From contig NZ_QAJR01000025.1 in the NCBI RefSeq assembly GCF_003852545.1, forward strand, positions 1 through 64,000: DNA of 64,000 nt. Reading direction: 5' to 3'. This document shows positions 27,281-37,188 of the stretch, piece by piece; the first letter of the stretch is position 1, and every line of letters starts with the position of its first letter. The position numbers were made by a program, and so were the translations under genes. Below the pieces are notes generated by a model. That model made no database searches and was not told where the DNA came from. It was given only the letters and a program-made list of their open reading frames with translations. Source of the DNA: Acidovorax sp. FJL06 (lineage in GTDB: Bacteria; Pseudomonadota; Gammaproteobacteria; Burkholderiales; Burkholderiaceae_C).

Positions 27281-29080
27281 ATGAGCAACCGCTTGTTCAA
27301 GGCCGTTGGCAGCCTGGCGCTCGCCACCGGGGTGCTGTCGCTGGTGGGCTGCAGCAGCACGATGGCACCCGCGCCTGCATCGGGTGATGCGGGCGGTGCG
27401 CCGTCCCACATCGACATCACCCTCATCGGCTTCAACGACTTGCACGGCAACCTGGAGCCGCCGCACATGGCGCACCAGGTGCAGGGGCCCGCGGGCCCGG
27501 TGCTGGCGCCTGCCGGGGGCATGGCGTATTTCGCCAGCGCCATGGCCGCCCTCAAGGCCCAGTCCCGGCACCACGCGGTGGTGTCGGCGGGCGACATGGT
27601 GGGCGCCTCGCCGCTGGTGTCGTCGCTCTTCCTGGACGAGCCCACGATCGAGGCGGTCAACCGCATGCAGATCGACTTCAATGCGGTGGGCAACCACGAG
27701 TTCGACCGGGGCTGGCGCGAGCTGCTGCGGTTGCAGCAGGGGGGCTGCGAAAAATTCACGACCCGCGAGCCTTGCCGCATCAGCAAGCCTTTTGAGGGCG
27801 CGAAGTTTGGCCTGCTGGCCGCCAACACGGTGCGCGAAGACGGCCGCACCCTGCTGCCGGCCACGGGGCTCAAGCGGTTTACCGAAGGGGGGGTCACCGT
27901 CACCATGGGTTTCATCGGCCTCACGCTGCAGGCCACGCCCACCATGGTCAGCCCCTCGGGCGTGGCGGGGCTGCGGTTCGAGGACGAGGCCGCCACGGCC
28001 AACGCGTTGATTCCGCAGCTCAAGGCCCAGGGTGCGGACGTGATTGTGGTGGCCATCCACGAAGGGGGCAGCACCACCGCCGGCGTACAGGAGACCAGCT
28101 GCGCAGGCCTGTCGGGCGACATCGTGCCCATCCTGGAGCGCCTGGACCCGGCCGTGGACGTGGTGGTCTCCGGCCACACGCACCAGGCCTATGTGTGCGA
28201 CTACAGCCGCGTGAACCCGGCCAAGCCCTTTCTGCTGACCAGTGCGGGCCAGTACGGAACGCTGCTCACCGACATCCAGCTGCGCGTGGACACGCACACC
28301 CGCCGCGTGGTGCGCAAGACGGCGCGCAACGTGGTGGTGCAGGGCGAGGCCTTCACCGGCGCCCAGGGGGCCGTGCCCATGACCACGGCCGTGCCGGCGT
28401 TCCCTGCCGATGCGGGCGTGCAGAAAATCATCGACACCTACCGCGCGGCCGCCGTGCCCCTGGCCCAGCGGCCCGTGGGGCAGGCGAAGGGGCCCATGCG
28501 GCGCCAGCCCAATGCGGCGTTGGAGAGCGCATTGGGCAACCTGGTGGCCGACGCCCAGCTGCAGGCCACGCGGGCGCCCGAAGACGGCGGCGCGCAGCTG
28601 TCCCTCATGAACCCCGGCGGCCTGCGCGCTGACCTGGTGCCGGATGGGCAGGGGCTGGTGCGTTACGGCCAGCTGTATGCAGTGCAGCCCTTTGGCAACC
28701 AGCTGGTGGTGCGCAGCTTTACCGGGGCGCAGATCCGTGCCGTGCTGGAGCAGCAATTCGCCAGCGGCGGCAACAGCGTGCAGCGGCCCCGGGTGCTGTC
28801 GGTGTCCAGCGGGTTCAGTTACCGCTACGACCTGGGCCAGCCCGCTGGTGCGCGCATCAGCCACATGGTGCTGAACGGCACGCCACTGACAGACGCGCAA
28901 CCGGTGCGCGTGGTCATGAGCAGCTTTCTGGACAGCGGTGGCGACAACTTCACGGTGCTGACCCAGGGCCTGGACCGGCGCGTGGGGGCGCTGGACCTGG
29001 ATGCGCTGGAGGCCTACTTCCGCCAGCAAAGCCCGGTGGCTCCGCCTGCCACCGACCGCATCACGCGCGTGGCCCGCTGA
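27281..29080 (+). CDS. Lipoprotein 5'-nucleotidase / UshA-like phosphoesterase
   Basis: A 599-aa outer-surface or periplasmic nucleotidase. The N-terminus carries a lipobox LSLVGC with Cys at residue 23. The metallophosphatase domain shows FNDLHGN (residue 49), SAGDMVG, AVGNHEFDRG and VSGHTHQAYVC. The C-terminal 5'-nucleotidase domain has ALESALGNLVADA, SLMNPGGLRADL and the DSGGDNFTVL substrate loop. It lies 36 bp after aroC and may share its transcript. Substrates could be nucleotides or UDP-sugars. Confidence 0.9.
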   Translation: MSNRLFKAVGSLALATGVLSLVGCSSTMAPAPASGDAGGAPSHIDITLIGFNDLHGNLEPPHMAHQVQGPAGPVLAPAGGMAYFASAMAALKAQSRHHAVVSAGDMVGASPLVSSLFLDEPTIEAVNRMQIDFNAVGNHEFDRGWRELLRLQQGGCEKFTTREPCRISKPFEGAKFGLLAANTVREDGRTLLPATGLKRFTEGGVTVTMGFIGLTLQATPTMVSPSGVAGLRFEDEAATANALIPQLKAQGADVIVVAIHEGGSTTAGVQETSCAGLSGDIVPILERLDPAVDVVVSGHTHQAYVCDYSRVNPAKPFLLTSAGQYGTLLTDIQLRVDTHTRRVVRKTARNVVVQGEAFTGAQGAVPMTTAVPAFPADAGVQKIIDTYRAAAVPLAQRPVGQAKGPMRRQPNAALESALGNLVADAQLQATRAPEDGGAQLSLMNPGGLRADLVPDGQGLVRYGQLYAVQPFGNQLVVRSFTGAQIRAVLEQQFASGGNSVQRPRVLSVSSGFSYRYDLGQPAGARISHMVLNGTPLTDAQPVRVVMSSFLDSGGDNFTVLTQGLDRRVGALDLDALEAYFRQQSPVAPPATDRITRVAR

Positions 29081-29090
29081 GGCGGGCGGG

Positions 29091-29984
29091 TCAGCCGCTG
29101 CGGCGGCGCAGCGCCCCCAGCCACTGCAGCGGGTTGAACCCGGTGACCAGTCCGGTCGCCACCAGCACCAGTGTGCCGCCCCAGAGCATGCCTGGCCCCA
29201 GGGCCTCGCCCAGGAACACATGGCCCCAGGCCACGCCAAACAGCGGGATCATGAAGGCCGAACTCATGGCGGCCACGGGCGAGACATGCTTGAGCACCCG
29301 CAGGTTGAGCCAGTAGGCCAGGCCCGAGGTCACGATGCCCATCACGGCCACGGCGGCCAGTGCGCCCGGCGTGAAGCGCGCCTCGGGCAGGCTCCAGGCA
29401 GCGCCCGGCAGCAACAGCACCAGGGCGGCGGCATGGATGCCCGCCGCAATCGACAGCGGGGACATGCGTTGGGTGGCGCGCTTCATCCAGGTGGTCGAGA
29501 TGCCATAGCAAGCCGATGCCGTCACGCAGGCCGCCGCCGCCAGCAACAGGGCGGGCGTGGGCTGCACAGGGCCCAGCTGCACGATGAGCGCCACGCCCGC
29601 AAAGCCGCAGAGGCAGCCCAGCCACTTGCGCGCGCTCAGCGTGTCCTCCTTCATCCAGGCGGCGGCGATCACGCCAAACGGCACGGCCATGGTGTTGAGC
29701 AGCGAGCTGTAGCCCGCCGGCAAATGCAGGGCGGCCCAGGCGTACAGCAAGAAGGGCAGGGCGACGGTGAGCGTGCCCAGCCCGAACAGCTCGCGCCAAT
29801 GGCGCCAGGGCCAGGACTCGTTGGCGACCCGCATGATGCCGATCAGCGTCAGCGTGGCCAGGCCAATGCGCAGGGCCGCCATCACGTTGGGGCCCAGCAC
29901 GGGGCTGGCAATGCGGATGAAGAGGAACGAGGCGCCCCACAGGGCAGACAGCAGCACCAGCTGCAGGAAGTGGCGGGTTTTCAC
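29091..29984 (-). CDS. EamA-family (DMT) transporter
   Basis: A 297-aa inner-membrane protein with ten hydrophobic segments in two EamA repeats. The first begins LSALWGASFLFIRIASPVLGP; the second has SALTPVAA-like features (HVSPVAAMSSAFMIPLFGVAWG). The family exports amino acids or metabolites; the substrate is unknown. I took the GTG at 29984, at the start of the first helix; an upstream ATG at 30065 adds 27 residues that look unrelated. Confidence 0.85.
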   Translation of the reverse strand: MKTRHFLQLVLLSALWGASFLFIRIASPVLGPNVMAALRIGLATLTLIGIMRVANESWPWRHWRELFGLGTLTVALPFLLYAWAALHLPAGYSSLLNTMAVPFGVIAAAWMKEDTLSARKWLGCLCGFAGVALIVQLGPVQPTPALLLAAAACVTASACYGISTTWMKRATQRMSPLSIAAGIHAAALVLLLPGAAWSLPEARFTPGALAAVAVMGIVTSGLAYWLNLRVLKHVSPVAAMSSAFMIPLFGVAWGHVFLGEALGPGMLWGGTLVLVATGLVTGFNPLQWLGALRRRSG

Positions 29985-30170
29985 CGCAAGGATTGTCGGG
30001 CACCGGCGCGGGGCCTGCAGCTTGTGGTTTTGAAGACTTTTAAGCAAAAAATGCCGTTTGCGCAATTACAGAAAGCCCTGGCAGCTATTGTTTCAGGAGC
30101 GCCAAGCCGTGTAGCCTGGGTGACACTGCTGCCTGCAGAACAGGCGCGGAAGGCGGTTGTGCTTCGGATT

Positions 30171-30199
30171 GCTATTTAATTGATAGCTGTTAGCGCTTG
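30171..30199. repeat. Copy of the dispersed GATAGCTG repeat
   Basis: GCTATTTAATTGATAGCTG followed by TTAGCGCTTG, nearly the same as the copy at 19071. A related half element (AAAATGCCG-T-TTGCGC) is at 30047-30064. The rest of the 260-bp gap between the EamA gene and nrdR shows nothing else clear. Confidence 0.75.
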
Positions 30200-30246
30200 G
30201 TGCGCGGGCACGCAGGGCTCAAAAAGCCCGAGGGCTACTTCGGTGG

Positions 30247-30696
30247 CTACTTGCGCACTTCATCGACCATCGCGCGGAAGTCGTCGATGTCTTCAAAGCT
30301 GCGGTATACGCTGGCAAAGCGGATGTAGGCGATCTTGTCGAGCTTCTTGAGCTCGCGCATCACCAGCTCGCCGATGCGGCTGGAAAGCACTTCGCGCTGG
30401 CCCAGGTTGAGCAGCTTTTCCTCGATGCGCTCGATGGCGCTGTCGATCTGATCGGTGCTCACGGGTCGCTTGCGCAGCGCCAGGTTGAACGACGCGAGCA
30501 GCTTGCCACGCTCGTACTCGATGCGGCGGCCATCCTTTTTGACGATGGCCGGGAAGTTCACTTCCGGCCGTTCGTAGGTGGTGAAGCGCTTGTCGCAGGC
30601 ACCGCACTGGCGGCGGCGGCGGATGAAGACCCCATCCTCAGACACCCGCGTTTCGACGACTTGCGTTTCGAGGTGGCTGCAGAAGGGGCACTTCAT
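30247..30696 (-). CDS. nrdR: Transcriptional repressor NrdR
   Basis: Represses ribonucleotide reductase genes in response to dATP/ATP. The 149-aa protein has the N-terminal zinc ribbon (CPFC at residues 3-6 and CGAC at 31-34), then RFTTYERPE and an ATP-cone domain (about 49-139). The length is exact for NrdR. It follows glyA by 21 bp on the same strand, an arrangement common in betaproteobacteria. Confidence 0.97.
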   Translation of the reverse strand: MKCPFCSHLETQVVETRVSEDGVFIRRRRQCGACDKRFTTYERPEVNFPAIVKKDGRRIEYERGKLLASFNLALRKRPVSTDQIDSAIERIEEKLLNLGQREVLSSRIGELVMRELKKLDKIAYIRFASVYRSFEDIDDFRAMVDEVRK

Positions 30697-30717
30697 GGGC
30701 GCTGAGAACCGGCTTGC

Positions 30718-31962
30718 TTAACGGTAGACCGGGAAGCGTGCGGTCAGGGCGTTGACCTTGGCGCGCACGGCGGCGATGTTGGCTTCGTCGCGCGGGTTGT
30801 CCAGCACGTCGGCGATCAGGTTCGCCGTGATGCGGGCTTCCTCTTCCTTGAAGCCGCGCGTGGTCATGGCGGGGGCGCCAATGCGCACGCCGCTGGTCAC
30901 CATCGGCTTTTCAGGGTCGTTGGGGATCGCGTTCTTGTTGATGGTCATGTGGGCGGCGCCCAGCACGGCCTCGGCTTCCTTGCCGGTGATGCCCTTGGCG
31001 CGCAGGTCAACCAGCATCACGTGGCTTTGTGTGCCGCCCGACACGATGCGCAGGCCGCGTGCGGTCAGCGTCTCGGCCACCACCTTGGCGTTCTTGGCCA
31101 CCTGTTCCTGGTAGGTCTTGAACTCGGGCTGCAGCGCTTCCTTGAAGGCCACGGCCTTGGCCGCGATCACGTGCATCAGCGGGCCGCCTTGCAGGCCGGG
31201 GAAGATGGCGCTGTTGATGGCCTTCTCGTGCTCGGCCTTCATCAGGATGATGCCGCCGCGCGGGCCGCGCAGGCTCTTGTGCGTGGTGGAGGTGACCACG
31301 TCGGCATGGGGCACGGGGTTGGGGTACACGCCGGCGGCGATCAGGCCCGCGTAGTGGGCCATGTCCACCATGAAGATGGCGCCGATTTCCTTGGCGATCT
31401 TGGCGAAGCGGGCGAAGTCGATGTGCAGGCTGTAGGCGGATGCACCGGCCACGATCAGCTTGGGCTTGTGCTCGCGGGCCTTGGCTTCCATCGCGTCGTA
31501 GTCAATGGCTTCGTTCTTGTCCAGACCGTAGCTGACCACGTTGAACCACTTGCCCGACATGTTCAGCGGCATGCCGTGCGTCAGGTGGCCGCCTTCGGCC
31601 AGGCTCATGCCCATGATGGTGTCGCCAGGCTTGAGGAAGGCCAGGAACACGGCCTCATTGGCCGACGCGCCGCAATGGGGCTGCACGTTGGCGGCATCGG
31701 CGCCAAAGATCTTCTTGACGCGGTCGATGGCCAGTTGCTCGGCCACGTCCACATGTTCGCAGCCACCGTAGTAGCGCTTGCCGGGGTAGCCCTCGGCGTA
31801 CTTGTTGGTCAGCTGGGTGCCTTGCGCCCACATCACGGCGGGGGAGGCGTAGTTCTCGCTGGCGATCAGCTCGATGTGGTGCTCTTGCCGGGCGTTTTCA
31901 GCCTGGATGGCGGCAAACAGCTCGGGGTCGGTTTGTTCGACAAGAATATTGCGGTCGTACAT
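30718..31962 (-). CDS. glyA: Serine hydroxymethyltransferase
   Basis: PLP enzyme that interconverts serine and glycine and charges tetrahydrofolate with a one-carbon unit. The 414-aa protein shows [14 protein letters not shown], the PLP lysine in [14 protein letters not shown] near residue 229, and [17 protein letters not shown] near the C-terminus. The usual length. The upstream 240 bp (31963-32205) lead toward the transglycosylase 3' end; no recognisable riboswitch was found there. Confidence 0.97.
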   Translation of the reverse strand: MYDRNILVEQTDPELFAAIQAENARQEHHIELIASENYASPAVMWAQGTQLTNKYAEGYPGKRYYGGCEHVDVAEQLAIDRVKKIFGADAANVQPHCGASANEAVFLAFLKPGDTIMGMSLAEGGHLTHGMPLNMSGKWFNVVSYGLDKNEAIDYDAMEAKAREHKPKLIVAGASAYSLHIDFARFAKIAKEIGAIFMVDMAHYAGLIAAGVYPNPVPHADVVTSTTHKSLRGPRGGIILMKAEHEKAINSAIFPGLQGGPLMHVIAAKAVAFKEALQPEFKTYQEQVAKNAKVVAETLTARGLRIVSGGTQSHVMLVDLRAKGITGKEAEAVLGAAHMTINKNAIPNDPEKPMVTSGVRIGAPAMTTRGFKEEEARITANLIADVLDNPRDEANIAAVRAKVNALTARFPVYR

Positions 31963-32205
31963 GATTGGCAGTCCTATGAACTTGTGTCCCTTGAAACAAG
32001 GGCTGCCCAGGCGAACGGCGGAACGCAGAAGGAATGGACCCCGTGCGGCACGCTTCCCAGTGGTTCACAAGAGGCAAGCCCTTGCTGGTTTCCACGTCAG
32101 CGGCAGCACCCTGTGTGTCGGATGCAGCGCCTATCGCCAGTCGCGTACCCCGCTAGTGTAGCCGACGTGGTGGAGCATCCTTCGTGGGGACGCGCGGTGC
32201 AATTT

Positions 32206-33045
32206 TCAGAGGCCCGAAAGCAGGGCCACCTTGTCTGTGGCCGCAGGTGGCGTGGCCCGTGGCGCGGCCGCCGGGATGCTTTGCACGGGGGCCTGGGTGG
32301 ACAGCGAGGGCGCGGGCGTGATCGGCATCGCCCGTCCACCGGCCACCTGGCGCAGGCGGAAATGCTCAGCCATCACCTTGGCTGCGTAGCCGCCATCGTC
32401 GGCCATGTTGGCTGCGCCCACGTAGTAGCGCAGACCGCCTTCGATCGAGCCGGCGCGTGCAATGCATTCCTGCAGGACCTTGACGCCCACGCGCAGATTG
32501 CTCACGGGGTCGAAGGCCGCAAAGTGGCCGCCGAAATTCTGGTACTTGTCGGTGTGCACGCGGGTCATCACCTGCATGAGCCCTTGGGCACCCACGGCGC
32601 TTTCCGCAAACGGGTTGAAGCTCGACTCGATGGCCATGATGGCCAGGATCAGCGTGGGGTCGATCTTGGCGCGGGTGCCGATGTCATAGGCCTCGGCCAC
32701 GAGCACGCTGAGCGGCTCGGGGGCCACGCGGTACTTCTTGCTCAGCCAGAAGGCCACCGCAGCCTGCTCCTTGGGCAGGTCCTTGGGGTTGCCTGCCGTG
32801 GCGCGCTCGCTGGCTTCGGGCTCGATGGGCATGCCGAGCATTTCCACCTGGCGGGCTTGCAGCCAGCCGATGAGCTGCTCTTCTCCTGCCTGGCGCAGAT
32901 CGGGCCGGGCGGTGAGGGCAATGATGACAAAGGCAACGGCCAGGCCGATGAGGGCAAAGCTGTTGTGGGTGATTTCAAGAAAACCTTCGGTCACGTCGGC
33001 CGCGAAGGTTCGCACGCCGGAGACTATTTTTCCTGACGCTGTCAT
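32206..33045 (-). CDS. Membrane-anchored lytic transglycosylase (SLT family)
   Basis: Cleaves the glycan strands of peptidoglycan. The 279-aa protein has one N-terminal membrane anchor (about residues 28-46), then the SLT domain with the catalytic Glu in AIMAIESSFNPFAESAVGAQGLMQVM near residue 137 and GLRYYVGAANMAD. The C-terminal 45 residues are Ala/Pro-rich. ATG 33045 has AGGAAG upstream with good spacing; the frame is open further upstream but without a better start. Confidence 0.88.
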   Translation of the reverse strand: MTASGKIVSGVRTFAADVTEGFLEITHNSFALIGLAVAFVIIALTARPDLRQAGEEQLIGWLQARQVEMLGMPIEPEASERATAGNPKDLPKEQAAVAFWLSKKYRVAPEPLSVLVAEAYDIGTRAKIDPTLILAIMAIESSFNPFAESAVGAQGLMQVMTRVHTDKYQNFGGHFAAFDPVSNLRVGVKVLQECIARAGSIEGGLRYYVGAANMADDGGYAAKVMAEHFRLRQVAGGRAMPITPAPSLSTQAPVQSIPAAAPRATPPAATDKVALLSGL

Positions 33046-33454
33046 AGCTCTTCCTTTCTGAGGCGGGACGGGAAAGCAGGCAGTCGATGGGACTGCGCCT
33101 TCCCGGCAAATCGCCTGGATTGGTTCGCCATCAAGACCGGGCTGCACGTCTGTGGAGTGCTTGGTGCCTGGTTTGACTTAGCCGGGGTCGGCAGCGGGTT
33201 GGGGTTTTTACTAGCCCGTTTTCGGGGCTGGCGGATTCTAGGAGGTCACTAAATGCATAGTCAATACTAACAATTGATATTTTTATACACTTAAGTTATG
33301 AAAAATATGTAAAAAACCACAGTTTCAGGGGCTTTGTGGGGAGGTGAACGCGCCTGGTGCGGACGGTTGCTGTGACACCCTCATGTCAAATTCAATCGGT
33401 CGTCTGGCTGTCATTGAGAATCCGATTTGAGTCTGGCGGATGACTTTGGTAAGG

Positions 33455-33690
33455 TAGAGGCGCCTGTAGATTTCAGGCATCGCCAGACGAAGTGAAGTCT
33501 CCCTCCGAGGGCACGCAGTGCCAAGGTGCAGCAGATGCCGCTTCTAAGGCAACCCCTGGAGGCAATACCTTGCCTCCTCGCCATACGGACCTTCATCTCC
33601 GTATCGCGACCGATGGCAAAGACCGTTGTGTCAGCCGTCAAGCCCGGCGGGCAGGCCATGAGGCCCTGTTCGCCGGGCTTTCTTGTTTGC
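33455..33690 (+). ncRNA. Candidate structured RNA ending in a terminator
   Basis: A TTGAGT/TAAGGT promoter-like pair with 17-bp spacing (33427-33455) is followed by several local hairpins (GGCAC-GCA-GTGCC, GGAGGCAA-TACC-TTGCCTCC) and ends at 33638-33686 in a strong GC hairpin (AAGCCCGGCG ... CGCCGGGCTT) followed by TCTT. I could not match it to a known riboswitch or RNA family. It may be a small RNA of unknown role. Confidence 0.4.
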
Positions 33691-33901
33691 GCTTCACCCT
33701 TGGGATCCTCTGCACAAATCACCGCGCCGTGTGCATCTGCGGTCTCGGGCGGTCTGCGGCGTTGCAAATACTCGCAATAGCCAAGGCTATTGCTGCGTTT
33801 TGCGCCTTGCAGCCCATCCCGATCCGCAGCGCCCACTTGCCGCTCGATTCGTGCAGGGGATCCCTTGGCCATTGGGCATTGGCGTCTATATATAGATAAT
33901 G

Positions 33902-34068
33902 GGGGCTGTCCCTGGTGGGGCGACTGTTCGCCCGCAGTAGGGCGTGACTCCCATGGAGGGGCCGCAGCCTGTCTGCCGCCTGTCCACGTCTTGTGCCAGA
34001 TCACCTGTTGAAGGTTGGTGTGGCGCTCGCAAAGGTGCCCGCTCAGAACCCGGTGAAAATAGCCCCTT
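33902..34068 (+). ncRNA. ssrS: Candidate 6S RNA
   Basis: About 170 nt bounded by GGGGCT (5') and AGCCCC (3'), which would close a long stem. A TTGGGC / GATAAT promoter-like pair with 17-bp spacing lies just upstream (33872-33900). The 5' arm carries TGTTCGC and later ACTCCC, and the 3' arm GGTTGGTG and GTGGCGCTC, all similar to segments of enteric 6S RNA as I remember it. Internal pairing of the arms is only partial by eye, so this is a hypothesis. Confidence 0.35.
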
Positions 34069-34158
34069 TGTTGCCTCGGCGCGCATGCAGTGCGTTTGTC
34101 GTGGCAGGTCCTCTTTTGGCAATGCGCCTTGAGGGCGCCTTCGTTATCCATTGGATCC

Positions 34159-36921
34159 ATGTTTCCATTTTTTTCCCGCAGCAAAATGTCCGACGCACCT
34201 GAAGTGAATCCGGCCCCGGCCAAAACCCAAGAGCTGCATCCGCTTGATGCGTTGACCGGTGGTGCTTTTTCTGCCGCCACCTCTGGTGAGCGCGCCTCCC
34301 GCATCCGTGACTGGCTGGCCACCCAGCCCGCGCCCGAGCAGCTGCAGGAAGTCTTCAAGGAGCTGAGCGGCCGGGACAAGGGGGCCGCCCGTGCGGTGCG
34401 CGAGCGCCTGGATGAAATCCGCCGTGCCAAGGGGCAAGAAGCCATCGCCGCCGAATGGGCCGAGAAGGCCCAGGCGCTGCTGGCAGCCCCCAAGCTCAAT
34501 ATTGCAGACGCCCTGGCCTGGCAGCGCGATGCGGCCAAGGCCGGTGCCCCCCTGTCGCGGGAGCCCCTGTCGCTGCTCAAGGTGCAGGTTGCTGATCGCG
34601 TGAAGGTCATCGAGGACCTGCAGCACCGCGTGCAGGTGCAGCGCGAAGCTGCCGTGCTGCTGGCCCAGCGCATTGAAGTGCTCTCGACCAAGCCCTGGCG
34701 CGATGCCCACGCCGCACTGGAGCTGCTGCGCGCCGACGTCGCACGCTGGCAGGAGCAGGCCCAGGAACTGACAGGCGACGCCAGCTGGGCGAGCGTGGAA
34801 GCCCGCTTCCCCCCGCTGCTGGATGCCTCCCGCACCCAGCTGTTGGTGGTGTGGGACGCCTTCCAGCCCGCTGTGGCCCAGGCGGCGGCTGCGGCCGAAG
34901 ACGCTGCTGCGCCGCTGCCTCCCGTGCCCGTGTGGGCTGATGAGCTGCGTGCCGCGCGGGGCCTGCCAACCGAAGCGGCCGCCGCTGCGGCGGCTGCGGC
35001 CAAGCCAGCGCGCGCTGCTAAGCCCAAGGTGGCCCCTGAGGTGGTGGAGAAGGCTGCGCAGATGGTGCGCGAAGCCCTGGCGACGCTCGAAAAGGAAACC
35101 GCTGAAGGCCACGGCAAGGCCAGTGCCGGCGCCGCAGCCGCCCTGCGGGCCGTGCTCAAGGTGCATGGCAAGCACATCGACAACGCGCTGGAGCAGCAGG
35201 TGCACACCGCACTGGTGGCGGCCGGTGAACTGGAAGGCTGGCAGCGCTGGAGTGCCGACCAGGTGCGCGAAGACCTCGTCGCCAAGGCCGAGGCATTGCT
35301 CAATCGACCCGAAGGCCAGGCCCTGGGGGGTCGCAAGATGCAGGAGACCCTGCGCAATCTGCGGGACCAATGGAAGCAGGCAGACCAGGGCGGCGCCCCC
35401 AACCACGGCCTGTGGAAGAAATTTGACGAGGCCTGCAACGCCGCGCACAAGGTCGTCGAGGCCTGGCTGGACAAGATCCGCACCGAAGCGGCTGAGCACA
35501 AGGCGCAGCGCCTGGCGTTGATCGAAGAAGTCAAGGCGTGGGCGCAAGAACACGCCGCGTCGACCGACTGGAAGGGTATCAACCGTGCGCTGTACCAGTT
35601 TGGCGACCGCTGGCGCGAAGGGGGCCATGTGGGTGAAAAGTTGTTTGCCGAACTGCAGCCGCAGTGGAAGCAGGCCATTGCCCTGGCCGCCGCGCCGCTG
35701 GAGGCTGCGCAAAAGGACAGTCTGGCCCGCCGCCACGCCATGATCGAGGAAGCGACGACGCTGGGTGCAGTGCCCACGCTGCGCATCGATGCCGTCAAGG
35801 CCCTGCAGCAGCGCTGGCAGGCCGAGGCGCAGGCCGTGCCGCTGGATCGCAAGCACGAGCAAAAGCTGTGGGATTCCTTCCGCAAGCCCATTGACGAGGC
35901 CTTCAACCGCAAGTCGGCTGACCGAGAAAAGGCTGCGACTGAACTGAGTGCGCGCGACCGCGCGGTGCTGGATGCCTCCAAGGCTCTGGAGGCCGCCAAT
36001 GCCACGGGCGACGCCCAGCAGATCCGTGCCGCCGTGCAGGCGCTGGAAGCCGCATTGCGTGGCCAGGCCCAGGCGGCCGAAGCGGTCGCCTCCGCGCAGA
36101 AGGTGGAGGCGGAGCAAAGCGCTGCCGCGCCTGCAGAGCAGGCCGGTGGTGGCGACGCTCCCGTGGCGGATGCCGATGCAGATGGAGTCACGGCCGATGG
36201 CGAAGCTGCAGCCCCTACTGCGGCCCCTGTGGCGCCTCCCAAGCCGGCCCGCCCTGTGGTGGCGGTGCGTGGCGACGACCGCCCGGGCATGAAAAAGGAC
36301 GCTCCAGCAGCCCCTGGCCGTGGTGCGCGCCCAGGGGACCGCCGCGATGGCCGCCCTGGCGACCGTGATGCTGGCCGTGGTCCACGTGCCGAAGGCCGTT
36401 TTGGTGATCGCAATGACCGTGGCGGCCGCATGGGGGATCGTCCTGCCCACGAAGACCGTGGCCCCCGTCTGGGCGATGCGGCTTTCCGGGCGCAGCGCGA
36501 CGCCATGGAGCATGCCCAGCTGGCATTGAAAAAGCTGGCAGCCCAGGCCCATGGTGAAACCCTGACCCAGCTGCTTGCCGCATGGGACAAGCGCGATCCA
36601 GCCCAGGTCCCCAGTGCGCAAGACCTCGGTGGCCGCGTGACGGCCCCCGTGCGCGCCGCTTGGGCCCAGGCGCTGTCTGCCGCGCCCCAGGGTGATGCAT
36701 CCGAAGCCCTGCTGCGCATGGAAATGGCGGCCGAAGCCCCCACGCCTGCAGAGTACATCGCCGCGCGGCGCATGCTGCAGCTGCAGCTGCTGACGCGCCG
36801 CAACGATCCGGCCCCGGCCCAGACCTGGGGTCAGGATGCCGCGCGGGTGCTGGCCAGTGCCAGCGATGCCGCAAGCGCCCGGCGCCTGCAGAACGTGCTG
36901 AAGACGCTGCTGCGCAAGTAA
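34159..36921 (+). CDS. Large DUF349-repeat protein
   Basis: A 920-aa cytoplasmic protein, mostly helical and Ala-rich, with repeated segments of the DUF349 type (for example LRNLRDQWKQADQGGAPNHGLWKKFDEACNAAHK near residue 400, and WKQ/RWQ-centred repeats around 230, 500 and 575). Residues about 709-774 form a GDR/RG-rich low-complexity tract (ARPGDRRDGRPGDRDAGR), like those of RNA-binding proteins. The function of DUF349 proteins is not well known. ATG 34159 was chosen as it opens the protein right after a terminator-like hairpin. Confidence 0.8.
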   Translation: MFPFFSRSKMSDAPEVNPAPAKTQELHPLDALTGGAFSAATSGERASRIRDWLATQPAPEQLQEVFKELSGRDKGAARAVRERLDEIRRAKGQEAIAAEWAEKAQALLAAPKLNIADALAWQRDAAKAGAPLSREPLSLLKVQVADRVKVIEDLQHRVQVQREAAVLLAQRIEVLSTKPWRDAHAALELLRADVARWQEQAQELTGDASWASVEARFPPLLDASRTQLLVVWDAFQPAVAQAAAAAEDAAAPLPPVPVWADELRAARGLPTEAAAAAAAAAKPARAAKPKVAPEVVEKAAQMVREALATLEKETAEGHGKASAGAAAALRAVLKVHGKHIDNALEQQVHTALVAAGELEGWQRWSADQVREDLVAKAEALLNRPEGQALGGRKMQETLRNLRDQWKQADQGGAPNHGLWKKFDEACNAAHKVVEAWLDKIRTEAAEHKAQRLALIEEVKAWAQEHAASTDWKGINRALYQFGDRWREGGHVGEKLFAELQPQWKQAIALAAAPLEAAQKDSLARRHAMIEEATTLGAVPTLRIDAVKALQQRWQAEAQAVPLDRKHEQKLWDSFRKPIDEAFNRKSADREKAATELSARDRAVLDASKALEAANATGDAQQIRAAVQALEAALRGQAQAAEAVASAQKVEAEQSAAAPAEQAGGGDAPVADADADGVTADGEAAAPTAAPVAPPKPARPVVAVRGDDRPGMKKDAPAAPGRGARPGDRRDGRPGDRDAGRGPRAEGRFGDRNDRGGRMGDRPAHEDRGPRLGDAAFRAQRDAMEHAQLALKKLAAQAHGETLTQLLAAWDKRDPAQVPSAQDLGGRVTAPVRAAWAQALSAAPQGDASEALLRMEMAAEAPTPAEYIAARRMLQLQLLTRRNDPAPAQTWGQDAARVLASASDAASARRLQNVLKTLLRK

Positions 36922-37119
36922 AACAAGCAGGGTGGGTGCACGCGGTGGCCCGCAGGGGCTGCCGAAGACGGCTGTGCACCCGTCGGTTTGAGCCGGCGGG
37001 TGTGCGGGCCGGGTGTGCTGGCGTGGCTGCGGTTGGCTGTAGATTGAGGCGAGCCTGGAATGGGCATCGCTTGCAAAGCCCGGTAGCAGGTACCTGGGTT
37101 GCTTTGTGCTGCAGAAACA

Positions 37120-37147
37120 AAAAATCCCCGGCGTGCGGGGATTTTTT
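37120..37147 (+). terminator. Terminator marking the end of the core region
   Basis: A 10-bp stem (AAAAATCCCC and its complement) with a GGCGTGC loop and six T residues, 200 bp after the DUF349 gene. Sequence to the right looks like island DNA. Confidence 0.85.
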
Positions 37148-37188
37148 GGGTGCTGCCTGCTGCTTTTGATGGCAGTGGCATTTATTAA

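Larger units (their letters stand above)
33046..34158. other. 1.1-kb non-coding region with candidate RNAs
   Basis: No convincing protein gene. The part next to the transglycosylase (33230-33320) is unusually AT-rich, with a run of TA-rich sequence. Further right are two stretches that look like structured RNA, each with promoter-like sequence, and between them the palindrome GCAATAG-CCAAGG-CTATTGC (33774-33793). A terminator-like GCGCC/GGCGC hairpin (about 34123-34140) precedes the DUF349 gene. Confidence 0.7.

Noticed and set aside
31963-32205. Glycine riboswitch upstream of glyA
   Set aside because: The minus-strand leader lacks the conserved glycine aptamer segments.
30949-33036. 695-codon plus-strand frame across glyA and the transglycosylase gene
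   Set aside because: Antisense to two certain genes; composition is that of a shadow frame.
33411-36803. 1130-codon minus-strand frame across the DUF349 gene
   Set aside because: Ser/Ala/Arg-rich sequence complementary to a strongly coding plus-strand gene. No domain or ribosome site.
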